Assembly: GCF_025643595.1 (NCBI RefSeq)
Contig: NZ_CP102826.1
Location: forward strand, 6,386,001 to 6,450,000
Length of the DNA stretch: 64,000 nucleotides
Direction: 5' to 3'
Source: Saccharopolyspora rosea
GTDB lineage: Bacteria > Actinomycetota > Actinomycetes > Mycobacteriales > Pseudonocardiaceae
Of this stretch, positions 35,508 through 44,574 are shown one piece after another. The notes under the pieces were generated by a model. That model had not been told where the DNA came from. It saw nothing but the letters and a program-made list of their open reading frames with translations, and made no database searches. Position numbers and translations under genes: made by a program. The first letter of the stretch is position 1; every line of letters starts with the position of its first letter.

Positions 35508-36917
35508 TCAGCGACCCATCTCCTCCAGGGAGCGGCCGTTGGTCTCCTTGAGGTAGCGGACCACGAAGACCAGCGAGAGCAGGGCGAACACCGCGTACAT
35601 GAAGTACGTGGCGGGCAGGTTCCAGTCGCGCAGCGACGGGAAGCTCACGGTGACCAGCCAGTTCGCGATCCAGTTCGTCGCGGTGCCGACGGCCAGGGCG
35701 GCGGCGCGGATGCGCGCCGGGAACATCTCGCCCAGCAGCACCCACATCACCACGCCCCAGGATCCGGCGAAGAACAGCACGAACGCGCTCGCCGAGACCA
35801 GCGCGACCGCACCCCACTGGAACGGCAGGTGCGCCTCCTCGCCGACGACCTCGGCGAAGCTGAACGCCCAGCCGGTGACGGCCAGCGACACGGCCATGCC
35901 GATGGAACCGATCACCAGCAGCGGTTTGCGGCCGATCTTGTCGACCAGCGCGATGGCCACGAAGGTGCCGATGATGTTGACGATCGAGGTGAACAGGCTC
36001 AGCAGCAGCGAGTTCTTCTCGTCGATGCCGACGGAGTGCCACAGCGACGAGGAGTAGTAGAAGATCACGTTGATGCCGACGAACTGCTGCAACGCGGCGA
36101 TCGCCATGCCCACCCACACGATCGGCAGCAGGCCGAACTTGCCGCGCAGGTCGCTCAGCCGCGGCTTGTGCTCGCCACCCAGCGCCTCGCGGATCTCGGC
36201 GATCTTGGCGTCGGGGTCACCGGACTCGACGGTCGCCAGCACGGTGCGCGCCCGGTCAACCTTGCCCGCGGCCACCAGGTACCGCGGCGACTCCGGGATC
36301 ACCGAGGCCACGACCAGGTAGACCACCGCGGGGATCGCGGCCACGCCGAGCATCCACTGCCACGCCTGCAACGGCCCGAGCTGGTCGGAGGCGCTGCCCC
36401 CGGCGGCGGCCGCGAGCGCGTAGTTGACCAGCTGCGACACGGCGATGCCGAGCACGATCGCCAACTGCTGCAACGAGGCGAGTCGACCCCGGTAGGCGGC
36501 GGGCGCCACTTCGGCGATGTAGGCGGGCGCGATCACCGATGCGATGCCGATGGCGATCCCGCCCACGACGCGCCAGATCGCCAGGTCCCAGATCGCGAAC
36601 GGCACGGCCGAGGTGACGGCGCTGATGATGAACAGGACGGCCGCCAGCTGCATGACCCGGATGCGCCCGATCCGGTCGGCCAGCCCGCCGGCGATCCCCG
36701 CGCCCACGGCCGAGCCGAGCAGCGCCGACGACACGGTCAACCCGGTTATCGCGGAGCCGACGTTGAAGTGCTGCTGGATGGCGTCGACACCGCCGTTGAT
36801 GACCGAGGTGTCGTAACCGAACAGGAACCCGCCGAGAGCCGCGGCCCCGGCGATCATCACCACGTGCCCCAGGTGTTCGGTGGCGGCTCCCGAGGCACGC
36901 GTCTGTGAAACGGACAT
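35508..36917 (-). CDS. Sugar-porter-family MFS transporter
   Basis: The 469-residue, twelve-helix transporter has the sugar-porter marks: ALGGFLFGYDTSVINGG in helix 1, GGLADRIGRIRVMQLAA (motif A), PAYIAEVAPAAYRGRLASLQQLAI (PESPR-family loop region), VIPESPRYLVAAGK, LQQFVGINVIFYYSSS in helix 7 and VDKIGRKPLLVIG. It should import a hexose or pentose with protons at the cytoplasmic membrane. The QQ..N residues in helix 7 are typical of glucose/xylose porters. The ATG with GCAGGAG upstream is used. Monocistronic. Confidence 0.94.
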   Translation of the reverse strand: MSVSQTRASGAATEHLGHVVMIAGAAALGGFLFGYDTSVINGGVDAIQQHFNVGSAITGLTVSSALLGSAVGAGIAGGLADRIGRIRVMQLAAVLFIISAVTSAVPFAIWDLAIWRVVGGIAIGIASVIAPAYIAEVAPAAYRGRLASLQQLAIVLGIAVSQLVNYALAAAAGGSASDQLGPLQAWQWMLGVAAIPAVVYLVVASVIPESPRYLVAAGKVDRARTVLATVESGDPDAKIAEIREALGGEHKPRLSDLRGKFGLLPIVWVGMAIAALQQFVGINVIFYYSSSLWHSVGIDEKNSLLLSLFTSIVNIIGTFVAIALVDKIGRKPLLVIGSIGMAVSLAVTGWAFSFAEVVGEEAHLPFQWGAVALVSASAFVLFFAGSWGVVMWVLLGEMFPARIRAAALAVGTATNWIANWLVTVSFPSLRDWNLPATYFMYAVFALLSLVFVVRYLKETNGRSLEEMGR

Positions 36918-37081
36918 CGAGTTCTCCTGCCGCCCGCTCGCCGATCCGCCCCTTTGCGTGATCGTTTCAGCTGCGCCGGGCCTCGACACCGTAAAATCTG
37001 AACTCTTCTTTCACTTACACGATTCAGGGTGAGAAACATCACCCGATAACCGTGCGAACGGCGGTTGTCACGCCAGGTGCA

Positions 37082-37663
37082 TCAGCGACGCGTGTCGGTC
37101 CGCTTGAAGTTGAGGTACGCGCGCGACGGCGTCGGCCCCCGCTGACCCTGGTACCGCGAACCCGCCTGCGTGGAGCCGTACGGGTGGTCGGCCGGGCTGG
37201 ACAGCCGGAACAGGCACAGCTGCCCGATCTTCATCCCGGGCCACAACGTGATCGGCAGGTTGGCCACATTGGACAGCTCCAACGTGATGTGCCCGGTGAA
37301 GCCGGGATCGATGAACCCGGCGGTCGAGTGCGTGAGCAACCCGAGCCGCCCCAGCGACGACTTGCCCTCCAACCGACCGGCCAGGTCCTCGGGCAGTCGC
37401 ACCGACTCGAACGTCGACCCGAGCACGAACTCGCCGGGGTGCAGCACGAACGGGTCGTCGTCCGGCGTCTCCACCAGCGAGGTCAACTCGTCCTGCTGCT
37501 GCGACGGGTCGATGTGCGTGTACTTCGTGTTGTCGAAGACGCGGAAGAACCGGTCCAGTCGAACGTCGATGCTCGACGGCTGGATCATCGCGGCATCGAA
37601 CGGATCGAGCTCCAGACGCCCCTCGTCGAGCTCTTTGCGCAGGTCCCGGTCACTCAGCAACAC
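37082..37663 (-). CDS. dcd: dCTP deaminase (probably bifunctional dCTP deaminase/dUTPase)
   Basis: The 193-residue trimeric enzyme contains [73 protein letters not shown] with the catalytic Glu/Ser/Arg cluster, and a C-terminal [18 protein letters not shown] lid. Mycobacterial Dcd with this layout makes dUMP directly from dCTP. The GTG at 37663 gives the usual MLLSDRD-type N-terminus; a TTG two codons earlier is less likely. dcd beside a tRNA-Gly is also the arrangement in M. tuberculosis. Confidence 0.96.
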   Translation of the reverse strand: MLLSDRDLRKELDEGRLELDPFDAAMIQPSSIDVRLDRFFRVFDNTKYTHIDPSQQQDELTSLVETPDDDPFVLHPGEFVLGSTFESVRLPEDLAGRLEGKSSLGRLGLLTHSTAGFIDPGFTGHITLELSNVANLPITLWPGMKIGQLCLFRLSSPADHPYGSTQAGSRYQGQRGPTPSRAYLNFKRTDTRR

Positions 37664-37742
37664 GGGCAACAGCCTATCGACCGCCCCACCCGCGATCTTC
37701 GACGGCCACCGTGCTAGAGTGGCGATCGCCGGAAACGGCGAG

Positions 37743-37813
37743 GCGGATGTAGTTCAATGGTAGAACATCAGCTTCCCAAGCTGAGAACGCGGGTTCGATT
37801 CCCGTCATCCGCT
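37743..37813 (+). tRNA. tRNA-Gly (anticodon CCC)
   Basis: The 71-nt cloverleaf has acceptor arms GCGGATG/CATCCGC, a D-arm with TTCAATGGTAGAA, an anticodon stem TCAGC/GCTGA around loop TTCCCAA (anticodon CCC), and a T-arm GGGTTCGATTCCC. Discriminator T; no CCA encoded. It reads GGG glycine codons, frequent in this GC-rich genome. Confidence 0.97.
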
Positions 37814-37820
37814 CAGACAG

Positions 37821-37867
37821 ACGAAGGCCCAGGTCAGGAGCTTGATCCGCTCCGCCTGGGCCTTCGT
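37821..37867 (+). terminator. Terminator after tRNA-Gly
   Basis: ACGAAGGCCCAGG pairs with CCTGGGCCTTCGT (13 bp, 21-nt loop), 8 bp after the tRNA. The following 266 bp up to 38133 hold no gene I can support. Confidence 0.75.
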
Positions 37868-38133
37868 CGTTCCTGGATCAACTCGGGGGGCTCGACAACA
37901 TCCCGGCAACACCGACCTCAGCAGCCATTGGCCATCACCGACTCGGAAACGCCGGGCGCCGTCGACGAGTCGGGAAGCTCCACGTCGGACGTTCCCACTC
38001 CTGAGGGGTTCCCCTCCGCGCCATCGAGCCCGGCCGACCGGCTGAACGCACTCCGGCAAAGTCGACGTCGGGCGGATCTCTCCGCGCTTTCTCGGCGGTT
38101 CGCCGCCACGACACCGCACTGGGCAATGGAGAT

Positions 38134-38373
38134 GTGACTTTGAAGAGGACGATTACCACCGCTGCCGTGTTCCTGGCCTGCGCCGCAGCGTCCGTCATGG
38201 GCGCGGGTGCGGCGATGGCCGAGACCTTCGTGACGCTCGGGGTGTACGACAACGGCGACGACTGCGCGGCGGCCATTCCGCAGGCGCGCAAGGACCACTC
38301 CGACGCGTACTCGATCTCGTGCTACGAGCGTCCCGGGGACCACAAGTACGAACTCCAGGCGTCGTACCAGTGA
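38134..38373 (+). CDS. Small secreted protein with a cysteine pair
   Basis: The 79-residue product has a clear signal peptide (LKRTITTAAVFLACAAASVMGAG, cleavage likely after AMA near residue 29). The mature domain of about 50 residues contains two Cys (DDCAAA and SISCYERP) that could form a disulfide. The family is not recognised; small actinobacterial exported proteins of this type are often of unknown function. The GTG start lies after TGGAGAT. A later hydrophobic-core start is not available. Confidence 0.75.
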   Translation: MTLKRTITTAAVFLACAAASVMGAGAAMAETFVTLGVYDNGDDCAAAIPQARKDHSDAYSISCYERPGDHKYELQASYQ

Positions 38374-38448
38374 GGTAGCGAGAACCCCGTCGGAGGTGGC
38401 AGCGCGGGGCCGCGCCCCAGCTCGTTCCTGGACCGCCGAGAACGCGGG

Positions 38449-39798
38449 TCAGACGTCGGAGGCGACGGTGAGACCGATGTCGTGCGCCGAGTCGAAGTCG
38501 TCGTCGACGACGACCACGTCGTGGCCGTCGCGGGCGAGCAGGGACGCGGCGATGGTGGCGCGGTAGCCCGCGCTGCAGTGCACCCACACCGGAGCGGCGG
38601 TGAGCTCTGCGGTGGCCAGTTCGGGTAGCGGGACGTGGACGGCGCCGCGGAGGTGGCACTGCCGCCACTCGCGGCGCATCCGCACGTCCAGCACGGCCGG
38701 TTCCGGGTCGGCCAGGACCAGGTCGGCGAAGGTGGCCGTGGGCATCCGGTGGACCATGTCCGGTTCCAGCGCCAGTTCGTGCGGGCGGCCGACGGCCGCG
38801 GACAGCCGGTCGATGCCGATGCGCGCGAGTTCCCGGCGTCCGCCGGCCACCTGCTCCGGGGTCTCCCCGACGAGCGTCACCGGGACGTCGCGGCCGGCCA
38901 GCCAGCCCAACCAGGTCGCCAGCGGACCGTCCACGCCGAGGTTCACCGAACCGGCCAGGTGACCGCGGGTGAACTCGCGGCGCGGCCGCACGTCCACGAC
39001 CCACTCGCCGTCGCGCAACCGGCGCGCGAGCTCCTCCGGGTCGACCGAGTCGGGCACCCGCAGGTCCACCGGTTCCGGACCGGCGGCGTTGCGGCGCGGC
39101 ATCCGCGCGAAGTACGCGGGGAACGGGTCCAGGCCGGAGAGCAGGTGCTCGACGAACGCGTCCTCGTCGAGCTGGAAGGCGGGGTGGATCTTCTTCTGCT
39201 GGCCGACCGTCGCGCTCCGCCCGCCGACCGGGACCGAAGCGCAGAACCCGCCGAACCCGTGCGTCGGCCAGATCTCGGCGTCGTCGGGCAGGATCTCGGC
39301 GAGCTTGTGCAGCGACGCGTGCTGGCGGCGGGCCAGCTGCTCGCCGTGCTGCGGCCCGAGCAGATCGGTCCGGCCGCTCGTGCCGAACAGCAGCGAGCCA
39401 CCGGTGAACGCACCGATCGCCCGCCCGTCCTCCTCCAACACGTAGCTCAGGTGGTGGAAGGTGTGGCCGGGCGTGTCCACCACCCGCAGCCGCAGCGCCG
39501 GGGACAACTCCACGACATCGCCCTCCACCAGCCGCCGACGCGGGAAGTCGACGGCCTCGGCGGCAGAGACGCCGTACTGCGCACCGGTGAGCCGGCAGAG
39601 CTCAAGACCGCCCGAGACGTAGTCGTTGTGGAGGTGGGTCTCCAGCACGTGCGTGAACCGGGCACCGCTGCGGCCCGCGACGCCGAACAGCCGGTCGACG
39701 TCGCGCTGGGGGTCCACCGCGGCCGCGACCTTCCCGTCTGTGACCAGGTAGCTGCGGTTTCCGAGCGACGGGGTCTCGACCACCTCGACTGCGACCAT
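38449..39798 (-). CDS. Persulfide dioxygenase-like MBL hydrolase with two rhodanese domains
   Basis: The 449-residue protein has an ETHE1-type metallo-beta-lactamase domain (1-250) with THLHNDYVSGG, DTPGHTFHHLSYVL and a GRTDLLG motif. Two rhodanese modules follow. The first (about 262-340, WVVDVRPRREFTRGHLAGSVN) has no Cys at the active site (VTLVGET). The second (about 360-449, VLDVRMRREWRQCHLRGAVH) keeps the catalytic Cys in HCSAGYRAT. It should oxidise glutathione- or mycothiol-type persulfides to sulfite and handle sulfane sulfur. The start ATG gives the usual first strand VVETPSLGNRSYLV. Confidence 0.9.
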   Translation of the reverse strand: MVAVEVVETPSLGNRSYLVTDGKVAAAVDPQRDVDRLFGVAGRSGARFTHVLETHLHNDYVSGGLELCRLTGAQYGVSAAEAVDFPRRRLVEGDVVELSPALRLRVVDTPGHTFHHLSYVLEEDGRAIGAFTGGSLLFGTSGRTDLLGPQHGEQLARRQHASLHKLAEILPDDAEIWPTHGFGGFCASVPVGGRSATVGQQKKIHPAFQLDEDAFVEHLLSGLDPFPAYFARMPRRNAAGPEPVDLRVPDSVDPEELARRLRDGEWVVDVRPRREFTRGHLAGSVNLGVDGPLATWLGWLAGRDVPVTLVGETPEQVAGGRRELARIGIDRLSAAVGRPHELALEPDMVHRMPTATFADLVLADPEPAVLDVRMRREWRQCHLRGAVHVPLPELATAELTAAPVWVHCSAGYRATIAASLLARDGHDVVVVDDDFDSAHDIGLTVASDV

Positions 39799-39965
39799 CA
39801 CGCTCCCAACCCGGTGCTGCTGCCACCGAAACACCGCTGGGGGACGGGCGCAAACCGGTCCCCACGAGGCAATCCGAGCGCCCGCGGAGCGCATCCGGGT
39901 GAAACGCAGGCCACAGCGCGCCAGGTGTGGTCCGCGACCCCGACTTCGGATTAGGGTCACCTCAG

Positions 39966-39984
39966 TTTGGTGAGGCTAACCTTA
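39966..39984 (+). promoter_or_regulatory. IdeR/DtxR-type iron box upstream of heme oxygenase
   Basis: TTTGGTGAGGCTAACCTTA agrees at 16 of 19 positions with the iron-box consensus TTAGGTTAGGCTAACCTAA. It ends 9 bp before the heme oxygenase ATG, so bound Fe-repressor would block expression when iron is plentiful. Confidence 0.88.
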
Positions 39985-39993
39985 GGAGTCGGA

Positions 39994-40692
39994 ATGGCCA
40001 CTGCCGAGCACCCCGTCCGCAGCGACTTCGCCCGACACCTCCGCGACCGCACCCGAGGAGAACACGCCCGAGCCGAGGCCGAACCGTTCGTGCGCGCGCT
40101 GCTGTCCGGGCAGCTGGACGTCGACGCGTACGCGATGCTGCTCGGCCAGTACTACTTCGCGTACGAGGTGCTCGAAGCCGCGGCCGACGCCATGCGCTGC
40201 GACCTCGTCGCCGGGCCTTTCGTCTCCGACCGGCTCCGGCGGCTCCCCGCGCTGGAGGCGGACCTGCACCACTACCTCGGGCCCGACTGGTACGAGGTCA
40301 TCCGGCCCAGCGCGGAGACCGAGGACTACCGGTCCCGCCTGCGCGAGGTCTGCTTCGACTGGCCCGGCGGCTTCGTGGCGCACCACTACACCCGCTACCT
40401 CGCCGACCTGTCCGGCGGCCAGGCGATCCGGGCGGCCATGACCGCGCGGTGCGACGGCGCCGGGCCGAGCGACGACGGCGGCGGGCTGGCGTTCCTGACC
40501 TTCCCCGAGATCCCGCACCGGCCGCGCTTCCGGACCGCCTACCGGACGCTGCTGGACACCGCGGGCTGGGACGCCGCCGAGCAGGAGCGGATCGTCACCG
40601 AGGTCAAGCTCGCGTTCCGGCTCAACATCCGGGTGCTCGCCGAGCTGGGGCGCCGGCTGGCTCCGCCGATCCCGCGCCAACGGCGGGGCTGA
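39994..40692 (+). CDS. Biliverdin-producing heme oxygenase
   Basis: The 232-residue protein is all-helical with the HmuO/HO-1 signature. His24 in RGEHARAEAEPFV is the heme axial ligand, and YTRYLADLSGGQAI holds the conserved Gly-rich distal helix. It degrades heme to biliverdin, CO and Fe2+, recovering iron from host or environmental heme. The iron box directly upstream puts it under IdeR/DtxR-type repression. The TAGGAGTCGGA ribosome binding site precedes the ATG. No heme transporter or reductase gene is adjacent. Confidence 0.96.
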   Translation: MATAEHPVRSDFARHLRDRTRGEHARAEAEPFVRALLSGQLDVDAYAMLLGQYYFAYEVLEAAADAMRCDLVAGPFVSDRLRRLPALEADLHHYLGPDWYEVIRPSAETEDYRSRLREVCFDWPGGFVAHHYTRYLADLSGGQAIRAAMTARCDGAGPSDDGGGLAFLTFPEIPHRPRFRTAYRTLLDTAGWDAAEQERIVTEVKLAFRLNIRVLAELGRRLAPPIPRQRRG

Positions 40693-40756
40693 ATCCCCCG
40701 TCGGAGCGGTCGTGGCGGACGTTCGGGTCGGTTTCGCGACGGGTGCTCGACAGAAG

Positions 40757-40794
40757 TTACCGCCAGGTAATATCCTCTTGTTACCGACGAGTAA
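40757..40794. promoter_or_regulatory. Two lipid-oxidation operators upstream of the fadE5-like gene
   Basis: TTACC-GCCA-GGTAA (40757-40770, perfect arms) and TTACC-GACG-AGTAA (40781-40794, one mismatch) have starts 24 bp apart, 61-98 bp before the ATG. A TATCCT between them may be a -10 element. Confidence 0.78.
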
Positions 40795-40854
40795 GGGCTC
40801 GGGCGTGGCGAGGAGCGGGCACGTCCGCAGCAGCGTGCAAGAGGGAGCCTTTCC

Positions 40855-42699
40855 ATGGGCCACTACAAGAGCAACGTCCGCGACCTCGAATTCAACCTGT
40901 TCGAGGTCTTCAAGGTGCAGAACCAACTGGGCAAGGGCGCCTTCGAGCAGTCCGACGAGGACACCGTGCGGGGTGTGCTCACCGAGCTCAACGAGCTCGC
41001 CACCGGGCCGCTGGCCGAGTCCTTCGTCGAGGGCGACCGCAACCCCGCCCACTTCGATCCGCAGACGCACTCGGTGACGCTGCCCGAGGCGTTCAAGAAG
41101 TCCTACCGCCAGATCGTCGACGGCGAGTGGTGGCGGCTGAGCCTGCCCGACGAGCTGGGCGGCTACGGCATCCCGCCGACCGTGCAGTGGTCCGCCGCCG
41201 AGCTGGTGCTCGGCGCCAACCCGGCGATCTTCATGTACATGGCGGGCCCGAACTTCGCCACGATCCTGTGGCGCAACGGGACCGAGGAGCAGAAGCGCTG
41301 GGCGCAGCTGATGATCGACCGCGGCTGGGGCGCCACCATGGTGCTCACCGAGCCGGACGCGGGCTCGGACGTCGGCGCCGGACGCACCAAGGCCGTCAAG
41401 CAGGACGACGGCTCGTGGCACCTGGACGGCGTGAAGCGGTTCATCACCTCGGCCGACCAGGACATGACCGAGAACATCATGCACCTGGTGCTGGCCCGCC
41501 CCGAGGGGCCCGGCATCGAGAACAAGCCCGGCACCAAGGGGCTGAGCCTGTTCCTGGTGCCGAAGTTCCACTTCGACCCGGAGACCGGTGAGCCCGGCGA
41601 GCGCAACGGCGCCTTCGTCACCAACGTCGAGCACAAGATGGGCCTCAACGCCTCGGCCACCTGCGAGCTCACCTTCGGCCAGCACGGCGTGCCCGCCAAG
41701 GGCTGGCTGCTCGGCGAGGTGCACGACGGCATCGCGCAGATGTTCCAGGTCATCGAATACGCGCGGATGATGGTCGGGACCAAGGCCATCGGCACCATGT
41801 CGACCGGCTACCTCAACGCGCTGGACTACGCCAAGGAGCGCGTGCAGGGCGCCGACCTGACGCAGGCCACCGACAAGACCGCCCCGCGCGTCACGATCAC
41901 CCACCACCCGGACGTCCGCCGGATCCTCATGCTGCAGAAGGCGTACGTCGAGGGCCTGCGCGCGGTGTACCTCTACACCGCGACGTTCCAGGACCAGGTG
42001 GCGCAGGCCAAGGCCGCGGGCGAGGACCACAGCACCGCCGACGCCGTCAACGACCTGCTGCTGCCGATCGTCAAGGGCGTCGGCTCCGAGCGGGCCTACG
42101 AGATGCTGGCGCTGGCGCTGCAGACCCTCGGCGGCTCCGGTTACCTGCAGGACTACCCGATCGAGCAGTACATCCGGGACGCCAAGATCGACAGCCTGTA
42201 CGAGGGCACCACGGCGATCCAGGCGCAGGACTTCTTCTTCCGCAAGATCGTGCGCAACAACGGCGCCGCGCTGGGCCACGTCGCCGAGGAGATCCAGCGG
42301 TCGTTGCAGGCCGAGGGCTCCGACGACCGGCTCAAGGAGGAGCGCGCGCTGGTCGGCAAGGCCCTGGACGACGCGCAGGGCATGCTCGGCACCATGATCG
42401 GCCACCTGACCTCGGCGCAGGAGGACGTCAAGAACGTCTACAAGGTCGGGCAGCACGCCGTCACGCTGCTGCTGAGCATGGGCGACCTGCTCGTCGGCTG
42501 GCTGCTGCTGCGCCAGGCCGAGGTCGCGCTGGCCGCGCTCGACGCGGGCGCCTCCGCCAAGGACCAGCCGTTCTACCAGGGCAAGGTGGCCGCGGCCCGG
42601 TTCTTCGCGAAGAACGTGCTGCCCGAGCTGAAGTCCCGCCGCAAGATCGTGGAGGCGGCCGACAACTCGCTGATGGAGCTGGACGAAGCGGTGTTCTGA
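40855..42699 (+). CDS. FadE5-like acyl-CoA dehydrogenase
   Basis: The 614-residue flavoenzyme is the long actinobacterial acyl-CoA dehydrogenase type (M. tuberculosis FadE5). It shows [48 protein letters not shown] and [40 protein letters not shown], which carries the catalytic Glu and FAD contacts. It removes hydrogens from acyl-CoA in the first beta-oxidation step and donates them to ETF, then EtfD. Two operators of the YTACY-N4-RGTAR type lie upstream. A hairpin terminator follows. It stands alone, not beside its HtdX-FabG4-FadA2 partners. Confidence 0.95.
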   Translation: MGHYKSNVRDLEFNLFEVFKVQNQLGKGAFEQSDEDTVRGVLTELNELATGPLAESFVEGDRNPAHFDPQTHSVTLPEAFKKSYRQIVDGEWWRLSLPDELGGYGIPPTVQWSAAELVLGANPAIFMYMAGPNFATILWRNGTEEQKRWAQLMIDRGWGATMVLTEPDAGSDVGAGRTKAVKQDDGSWHLDGVKRFITSADQDMTENIMHLVLARPEGPGIENKPGTKGLSLFLVPKFHFDPETGEPGERNGAFVTNVEHKMGLNASATCELTFGQHGVPAKGWLLGEVHDGIAQMFQVIEYARMMVGTKAIGTMSTGYLNALDYAKERVQGADLTQATDKTAPRVTITHHPDVRRILMLQKAYVEGLRAVYLYTATFQDQVAQAKAAGEDHSTADAVNDLLLPIVKGVGSERAYEMLALALQTLGGSGYLQDYPIEQYIRDAKIDSLYEGTTAIQAQDFFFRKIVRNNGAALGHVAEEIQRSLQAEGSDDRLKEERALVGKALDDAQGMLGTMIGHLTSAQEDVKNVYKVGQHAVTLLLSMGDLLVGWLLLRQAEVALAALDAGASAKDQPFYQGKVAAARFFAKNVLPELKSRRKIVEAADNSLMELDEAVF

Positions 42700-42745
42700 C
42701 CATCGCGGACCTGGCCGCCACCTCTGGTCGCCGGTGGTGGTCCCC

Positions 42746-42781
42746 CACGGCGGTGCCCCGTCCCCGACGGGCACCGCCGTG
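42746..42781 (+). terminator. Terminator of the fadE5-like gene
   Basis: CACGGCGGTGCCC (42746-42758) pairs with GGGCACCGCCGTG (42769-42781): 13-bp perfect stem, 10-nt loop. Confidence 0.88.
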
Positions 42782-42884
42782 GTGCGTTCCGGGGGCGCTG
42801 CGACCCTAGGTCGATCCGGGATCCGGGGATCGTCAGGGGCGGACCCCGAGGCGCACCGGTCGGGTTGGCAGGCAGCATCGGGGT

Positions 42885-43082
42885 ATGACCGAGTACCGAA
42901 CGCAGTCGTTGACCAAATCCCGGGACCGCGCGGTGATCGCCGGGGTGTGCGCGGGGCTCGCCGACCGGTTCGGCATGTCGCCGTTGACCGTGCGCGTGCT
43001 GTTCCTGCTCTCGTGCCTGCTGCCGGGGCCGCAGTTCCTGCTCTACATCGCGCTGTGGATCATCATCCCGAAGCGCTCGTAG
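42885..43082 (+). CDS. PspC-domain membrane protein
   Basis: The 65-residue protein is essentially one PspC domain: LTKSRDRAVIAGVCAGLADRFGMSPLTVRVLFLLSCLLPGPQFLLYIALWIIIP. One hydrophobic stretch forms a helical hairpin or single pass. PspC proteins sense or relay membrane stress. No pspA is near. An ATG start follows a weak GGG, and the small length is usual for actinobacterial single-domain PspC proteins. Confidence 0.92.
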   Translation: MTEYRTQSLTKSRDRAVIAGVCAGLADRFGMSPLTVRVLFLLSCLLPGPQFLLYIALWIIIPKRS

Positions 43083-43142
43083 TCACTCGGCGACCCCGGC
43101 TCGCCCGACCAGTCGGCCTCCTCGGCGGCCGGCGGGTGCCGG

Positions 43143-44558
43143 TCAGCGGTGGGCGTGCGCGTCGAGGACGTAGGAGATCGCCGTGGTGATCTTGGCGGCG
43201 AAGGGCAGGTGCAGCGACTCGTCCGGGACGTGCGCGTTGCTGTCCGGACCGAGCGCGCCGGTGACCACGAACTGGGCGTCCGGGTAGGCGTTGTGCAGCA
43301 GGCCCATGAACGGGATCGAGCCGCCGAGCCCCATCGTCCGCCAGCCCGCGCCGAAGACCTCGTCGCTGACCTGGTCGAGGGCCGTGCCGAGCCACGGGGC
43401 GAGTTCGGGGGCGTTCCAGCCCAGCCCCGACTCGGAATGCCCGAAGGTGACGCGGGCGCCGTACGGCACGTCGGTGGACAGGCGCTCCCGCACCGCCGCC
43501 AGCGCGGCCTCCGGGTCGGCGGTCGGCGGCAGCCGGAAGCTCAGCATCAGCGTGGTCGACGGGCGGAGCACGTTGCCCGCGTCGGCGGGCAGCGGCAGCC
43601 CGGCCGCGCCGGTCACCGACAGCGTGGGGCGCCAGGTGTTGTTCAACGCCAGCTCCGCCTCGTCCTCGACGACCGGGCGCAGCCCCTCCGGGAACGGCAC
43701 GGAGCCGCGCACCAGGCCGGGGGCCGCGGCGACGGCGGAACGGGCCTCCTCGACGCGGTTCGGCGGGATCGCCACGTTCAACTCGGGAACCAGCACCTCG
43801 CCGGTCGCGGAGTCCTCCAGCCGGTCCAGCAGCTGCCGCATGATCCGGAAGGAGCTGGGCACGATGCCGCTGGCGGTGCCGGAGTGCTGGCCGCTGTCCA
43901 GCACGTGGACGGTCACCTCCAGCTGCACCAGCCCGCGCAGCGCCGTGGTCAGCCACAGCCGCTCGTAGTCGCCCGCGCCGGAGTCCAGGCACACCACCAG
44001 CGAGACGTCGCCGAGCCGGTCGGACAGGTGTTCCAGGTAGGCGGGCAGGTCGGGACTGCCGGACTCCTCGCCGGTCTCCAGCAGCACGACGCAGCGGGCG
44101 TGCGCCCCGCCGTGCTCGCGCACGGCCTCGATGGCGGTGATCGCCGCGTAGCCGGCGTAGCCGTCGTCGGCCGCGCCGCGGCCGTACAGCCGGTCGTCGC
44201 GGACGACCGGGGTCCACGGGCCGAGCCCGTCCGACCAGCCACCGACCGGCGGCTGCTTGTCCAGGTGCCCGTACAGCAGCACGGTCTCCTCCGGTGCACC
44301 GGAGGTCGCGGGCACGTCCACGAGCAGCAGCGGGGTGCGGCCGGGCAGGCGGACGACCTCGACGGCGGCGCCGGTGATGCCGCGCCCGGTGATCCACTCC
44401 CGGACGTGGTCGACGGCGGCGTCCAGGTACCCGGTGTCGACCCAGTCGGCGTCGAAGGCCGGGGAGACCGCCGGGATCCTGACCAGCTCGGACAGGCTCG
44501 GCAGGACGGCCTCGTCCCACATCCGTTCCACGGTTTTCGTCACGGCTACGCGATCCAC
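43143..44558 (-). CDS. M20-family metallopeptidase (dipeptidase type)
   Basis: The 471-residue zinc peptidase has VLLYGHLDKQPPVGGWSDGLGPW (metal His and Asp), RLYGRGAADDGYAGYAAITAI and VVLLETGEESGSPDLPAYL, with the catalytic Glu pair. A lid domain covers residues 215-330, and LGPDSNAHVPDESLHL near the C-terminus gives the last metal His. It belongs to the carnosinase/CNDP-like M20 group that cuts dipeptides or aminoacyl amides. The GTG start is preceded by AGGATCGC, not a strong site. Monocistronic and convergent with the PspC gene. Confidence 0.93.
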   Translation of the reverse strand: MDRVAVTKTVERMWDEAVLPSLSELVRIPAVSPAFDADWVDTGYLDAAVDHVREWITGRGITGAAVEVVRLPGRTPLLLVDVPATSGAPEETVLLYGHLDKQPPVGGWSDGLGPWTPVVRDDRLYGRGAADDGYAGYAAITAIEAVREHGGAHARCVVLLETGEESGSPDLPAYLEHLSDRLGDVSLVVCLDSGAGDYERLWLTTALRGLVQLEVTVHVLDSGQHSGTASGIVPSSFRIMRQLLDRLEDSATGEVLVPELNVAIPPNRVEEARSAVAAAPGLVRGSVPFPEGLRPVVEDEAELALNNTWRPTLSVTGAAGLPLPADAGNVLRPSTTLMLSFRLPPTADPEAALAAVRERLSTDVPYGARVTFGHSESGLGWNAPELAPWLGTALDQVSDEVFGAGWRTMGLGGSIPFMGLLHNAYPDAQFVVTGALGPDSNAHVPDESLHLPFAAKITTAISYVLDAHAHR

Positions 44559-44574
44559 GCCGCGATCCTATGCC

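Noticed and set aside
37757..38137. Plus-strand frame reading through the tRNA-Gly gene
   Set aside because: It begins inside a tRNA and continues through a terminator hairpin; no family, ribosome binding site or conserved motif.
39982..42774. Minus-strand frame of 930 codons opposite heme oxygenase and the fadE5-like gene
   Set aside because: Antisense shadow: GC-rich codon bias leaves the opposite strand open. The plus-strand proteins match known families along their full lengths.
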